A stretch of 64,000 nt of DNA, taken from NCBI RefSeq assembly GCF_040939455.1, contig NC_134119.1:3819001-3883000 (forward strand), in the 5' to 3' direction. Each line of letters begins with the position of its first letter. Positions within the stretch are counted from its first letter, which is position 1. Below, in pieces: positions 61,265-64,000 of this stretch. Source of the stretch: Microcebus murinus (taxonomy: Eukaryota > Chordata > Mammalia > Primates > Cheirogaleidae). Position numbers and translations under genes: made by a program. The notes beneath the pieces are model-generated. The model was not told the DNA's origin, made no database searches, and saw only the letters and a list, made by a program, of their open reading frames with translations.

Positions 61265-61345
61265 CTGACCCAGGGTGGCCCAATGTCCCGCACATGGCCT
61301 GGCACACCGTAGGTGCTAAATAAATGTTTGTTGAATAAATGAAGT
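61265..61345 (+). mobile_element. MIR/L2-like 3' fragment
   Basis: 'catggcctggcacaccgtag' followed by 'gtgctaaataaatgtttgtt' is a typical MIR/L2 tail. Confidence 0.7.
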
Positions 61346-62676
61346 GCAGCCTTGGATGAGACTATGAAGAAATGGCCTGTCTTAGCCCCATGGCAGGGTC
61401 AGGGAGATCTCATGAGTCTGGAGCTCAGTCCAGGACCTGTCCAGTGAGCCCCTGCCCTTCCCCCTACAAAGAAAATAAGAGAAGAAGAAATCAGCCACAA
61501 GCAGCACCCAGGTAAAAGCAGTGGAGCATGTTCCCAGTTCCTGCTTCCCAAGCTGTCATATATGAGAGGCAGGGAAGACTTTCTGAGACTCCAGTCTGAA
61601 AAAGTTCCTCACTTAAATTGAGCCAAGCTATGTTGTTCTAGTGTGTGATTTCTCCAAAACTCCCAAAGGTTTATAAGGTGGAGTCCCTTGACATGCAAAT
61701 TTAATTCACTGGAATTCAAGCTCCTAGGTTGGACAAAAAAGAAATAACAATTTCTGTCACTTGGCAATATGCCTCCAGTGTCAACCCAATAAGGAACTGC
61801 CCACGTAGAAGGAGGGGGCTTGGAACCCCAGCTCCCTGCAGGGGGCTCAGCCACACGTGGCCCTCAGGCCTCCAGCTCCTCACTGTTGAGCACGATGTAT
61901 TTTTGGTACAGTGTGTACCACGAGTACAAGCTCCTGACTGCCTCTGTTGATTAAACAAGGAGACAAGACAAATTTCAACACCAAAGGAAAAACTGGCTGA
62001 ATTAGAGGTGATGAGAAGTACCATGAGTAGACTGCAAACAGCCTCAGTCCCGCAAACCTCCTGATTCCACGGCCCTTACAAGGGGACTTTGCTGTTCCCT
62101 GCATCAGGGTCTGGAGACTTTCTTCCCACTTCTCAACTCTGGGCAACGTAGTGCAGCATTAGTGTTGGTGTACCTAGGTCTCAAGACACATGCGTGCTTC
62201 TGCTCTGCCTCAGCCATGAGAATAGGCCAGGCTAGCCTGCCAGGGGACGGGAACCCAAAGGGCTGAGCTGAGCATCCCAGGGAGGCCCTCCTAACAGCCA
62301 GTGCCCAACACACCTGGCAGGTGACCACAGATGCTTGAGAAGCCCAGCCAAGACCAGAAGAACCAGCCAACTGAGCCCGGCCTAACAATGCTGACCTGTG
62401 GAATTGTGAGCTACATAAGCAGTTGTCATTCTAAGCCACTATCTTTCAGGGGTGTTTGCTGGACAGCAAGAGCCAGCCTAACAGGATGACTTCAGCATGT
62501 TGCCCTCCTGAAGAATCTTAAGGGCAATTCTGAGCAGTTATGATGTTTGCCTGACCTGTACCCCTTAGGACTATGACTCCAATGACACCCTGTTTTCCCA
62601 GGATGCAAAGCTGGAACAGAGGATTACATCAGCATGGAAAAGAGTCATGACCAATTCATCCCTCTAGACATGGTGT
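61346..62676. other. No gene recognised
   Basis: Noncoding sequence, possibly with an old LTR-like piece near 62130-62480 ('ctaagccactatctttcagg'). No supported exon. Confidence 0.35.
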
Positions 62677-63254
62677 TGTGAACTAAAATTTTAAGGCTCA
62701 CCCCTCCAGCAGCTGACTGAAAGGACCTCCTGGTGGCCAAAGGAATATCCTAAAACTAAATTATCTGCCAGGAGGAGGGAGGTTAGACAGGCCTCATCAT
62801 GCCCCCCTCCCTTCTTGGAGACATCCTTTGTAACCCATTAACAGGCCTAAAGGAATGCAAAACAATCCTGCAGGTCCTCAATTTACACAACAAATCTATG
62901 TCCTGGTGGCTTATCTCCTTATGTTAAAACATTCCAAACCTTTAGACAAAGCTTCATGTCTTTAAACAATTACAATCCAAAGAATCTTTAAACCCACCTA
63001 TAACCTGTAACCCGCCCCCTTTGAGATGTCCCACCTTTTGGGGCCAAACCAATGTATACCTCCCACGTATTGATTTATGACTTTACCTATAACCCTGTCT
63101 CTCTGAAATGTATAAAAACCAAACTGTAACCCAGTCACATCAAGTCCACTTGCCCAAGGCCTCTTGGCAGTGGCTCTGGGTCATGGTCCTCAAATTTGGC
63201 TCAGAATAAATCTCTTTAAAATTATTTTACAGAGTTTGGCTTTTTCCGTTGACA
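62677..63254 (+). mobile_element. ERV1-type solo LTR, complete, with 4-bp target duplication
   Basis: A 578-bp element that begins TGTGAACTAAAATT and ends CCGTTGACA (TG...CA). It is flanked by GTGT at 62673-62676 and 63255-63258. It has a TATA box (tataaaa, 63111) and a polyadenylation signal (AATAAA, 63205-63210) followed by a U5-like end. No primer-binding site or gag/pol/env sequence follows, so it is a solo LTR left by recombination. Confidence 0.85.
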
Positions 63255-63258
63255 GTGT

Positions 63259-63844
63259 TATACCACCTGTGGTCTGCAGATATCCAAGAGTCCTTGGCAC
63301 CTTGCAGACCAGTGTCTTCTGCTTCCCTTCTTGAACCACTGCTCACCATTCCAGCCTACTGGTTGTCCACAATGGCCTCTGTGTCCACTGGTCTTTACCC
63401 TCTGTTTTGTCACTCCTTTCTTTAAAGACCATGGACAAGCCACAGATTTACACTTTAACATACAGCAAAATTATCTTCCTTTGTTTCCTGGGTCAATCCA
63501 GCTCAAGCACTTGCAAACTTTTCAACACTCATTTTAGGTCAAAACTGTTTGCTGGACTGAAAATAAAGAGAAAGAGAGGCCGTGTGATGCTGGGTGGCAC
63601 AGCAGAGCTCTTGCTGGCCGTGTTCTCTAAGTTTCTGGCGTAGAGCACACCGCGTGGTCTGCCACACTCGGTCTCAGTAGCCGAGAGCTGTGCAGTAGTG
63701 CTCAGGGCATTCACGTTAACAAAGCAGCAGGTTTAATTTAATAAAATGTTTCAAACAAAAGTGGTAGAATGAACTAGCACTCTTCAGGATGACATTACAT
63801 GGAGTACAGGGCTATCACAAAACCAAGACAACTATTTCAGTTTC
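63259..63844. other. No gene recognised
   Basis: Unique noncoding sequence after the solo LTR. Confidence 0.35.
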
Positions 63845-63960
63845 CATCTATTAAAAATTTATTTATTCATCCATTTGTTGAACACCTACTATGTGCCAGG
63901 TGCTGTTTTATGTGTTGAAGGTAATAGGGTCCCATTTTGTCTGGGACCAAGGTTCCCAGA
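63845..63960 (-). mobile_element. L2/MIR-type fragment
   Basis: 'atttattcatccatttgttg' and 'aacacctactatgtgccagg' are the reverse-orientation tail of an L2/MIR element. Confidence 0.75.
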
Positions 63961-64000
63961 ATGTAGGACTTTCAGTTTTAAATCCAGGCAAGTCCAGGGC

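Overview
This window is primate nuclear DNA and most likely comes from a strepsirrhine (lemur or galago group). It contains interspersed Alu, FLAM, L1, MIR, hAT and LTR repeats and spliced coding exons. The one full dimeric Alu (4385-4717) has left-arm and linker wording ('gagcaagagcaagacccc', 'gctaggctgacgccatggca') that I associate with strepsirrhine Alu families, and full Alus are sparse for a primate. The species itself cannot be fixed from sequence alone.

Only one gene is securely visible. It is ZNF831 (human 20q13.32), read on the minus strand. Its very large first coding exon (CDS 49776-53264, 1163 codons) carries a pair of C2H2 fingers. These look like the ZAS finger pair of the HIVEP/Schnurri proteins. 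A second coding exon (48582-48721, 46 codons plus 2 bases) follows after a 1054-bp intron, with consistent splice sites and phase. I found no further exons to the left. Positions 1-48581 are therefore best read as intronic sequence of ZNF831 (intron 2 and possibly beyond), and 53301-64000 as upstream flank or 5' intron.

Layout. At 1.2-9.4 kb there is an old, strongly diverged tandem array with a period near 0.75-0.8 kb (the clearest copies are 1.0-1.5 kb apart). An Alu and an ERV1-type LTR interrupt it. At 9.9-19.2 kb are L1, MIR and hAT remnants, dinucleotide runs and unremarkable sequence. At 19.8-23.5 kb is a CpG-rich block with a 29-G homopolymer, a GC-rich minisatellite and a ten-copy tandem repeat of about 137 bp. 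Each 137-bp copy carries an AATAAA-like hexamer and almost all carry a G-rich 'AGGGGGCG'-type core. At 24-32 kb the sequence is mostly unique with old repeats. At 32.5-33.9 kb is a 30-bp (CA-rich) minisatellite of about 48 copies, which makes long but spurious open frames. At 34-48 kb are old repeats, an L1 with a 5' inversion (41.0-42.5 kb) and two copies of one ancient repeat family. ZNF831 coding sequence lies at 48.6-53.3 kb. At 53.3-64 kb are L1 3' ends, MIRs, a palindromic MITE and a complete solo LTR (62677-63254) with a 4-bp target duplication.

No CRISPR, bacterial or intact viral coding system is present. The most interesting structures are the two large tandem arrays inside the presumed ZNF831 intron, especially the CpG-rich 137-bp array. 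All repeat-family names are from memory of consensus sequences and are tentative at subfamily level.
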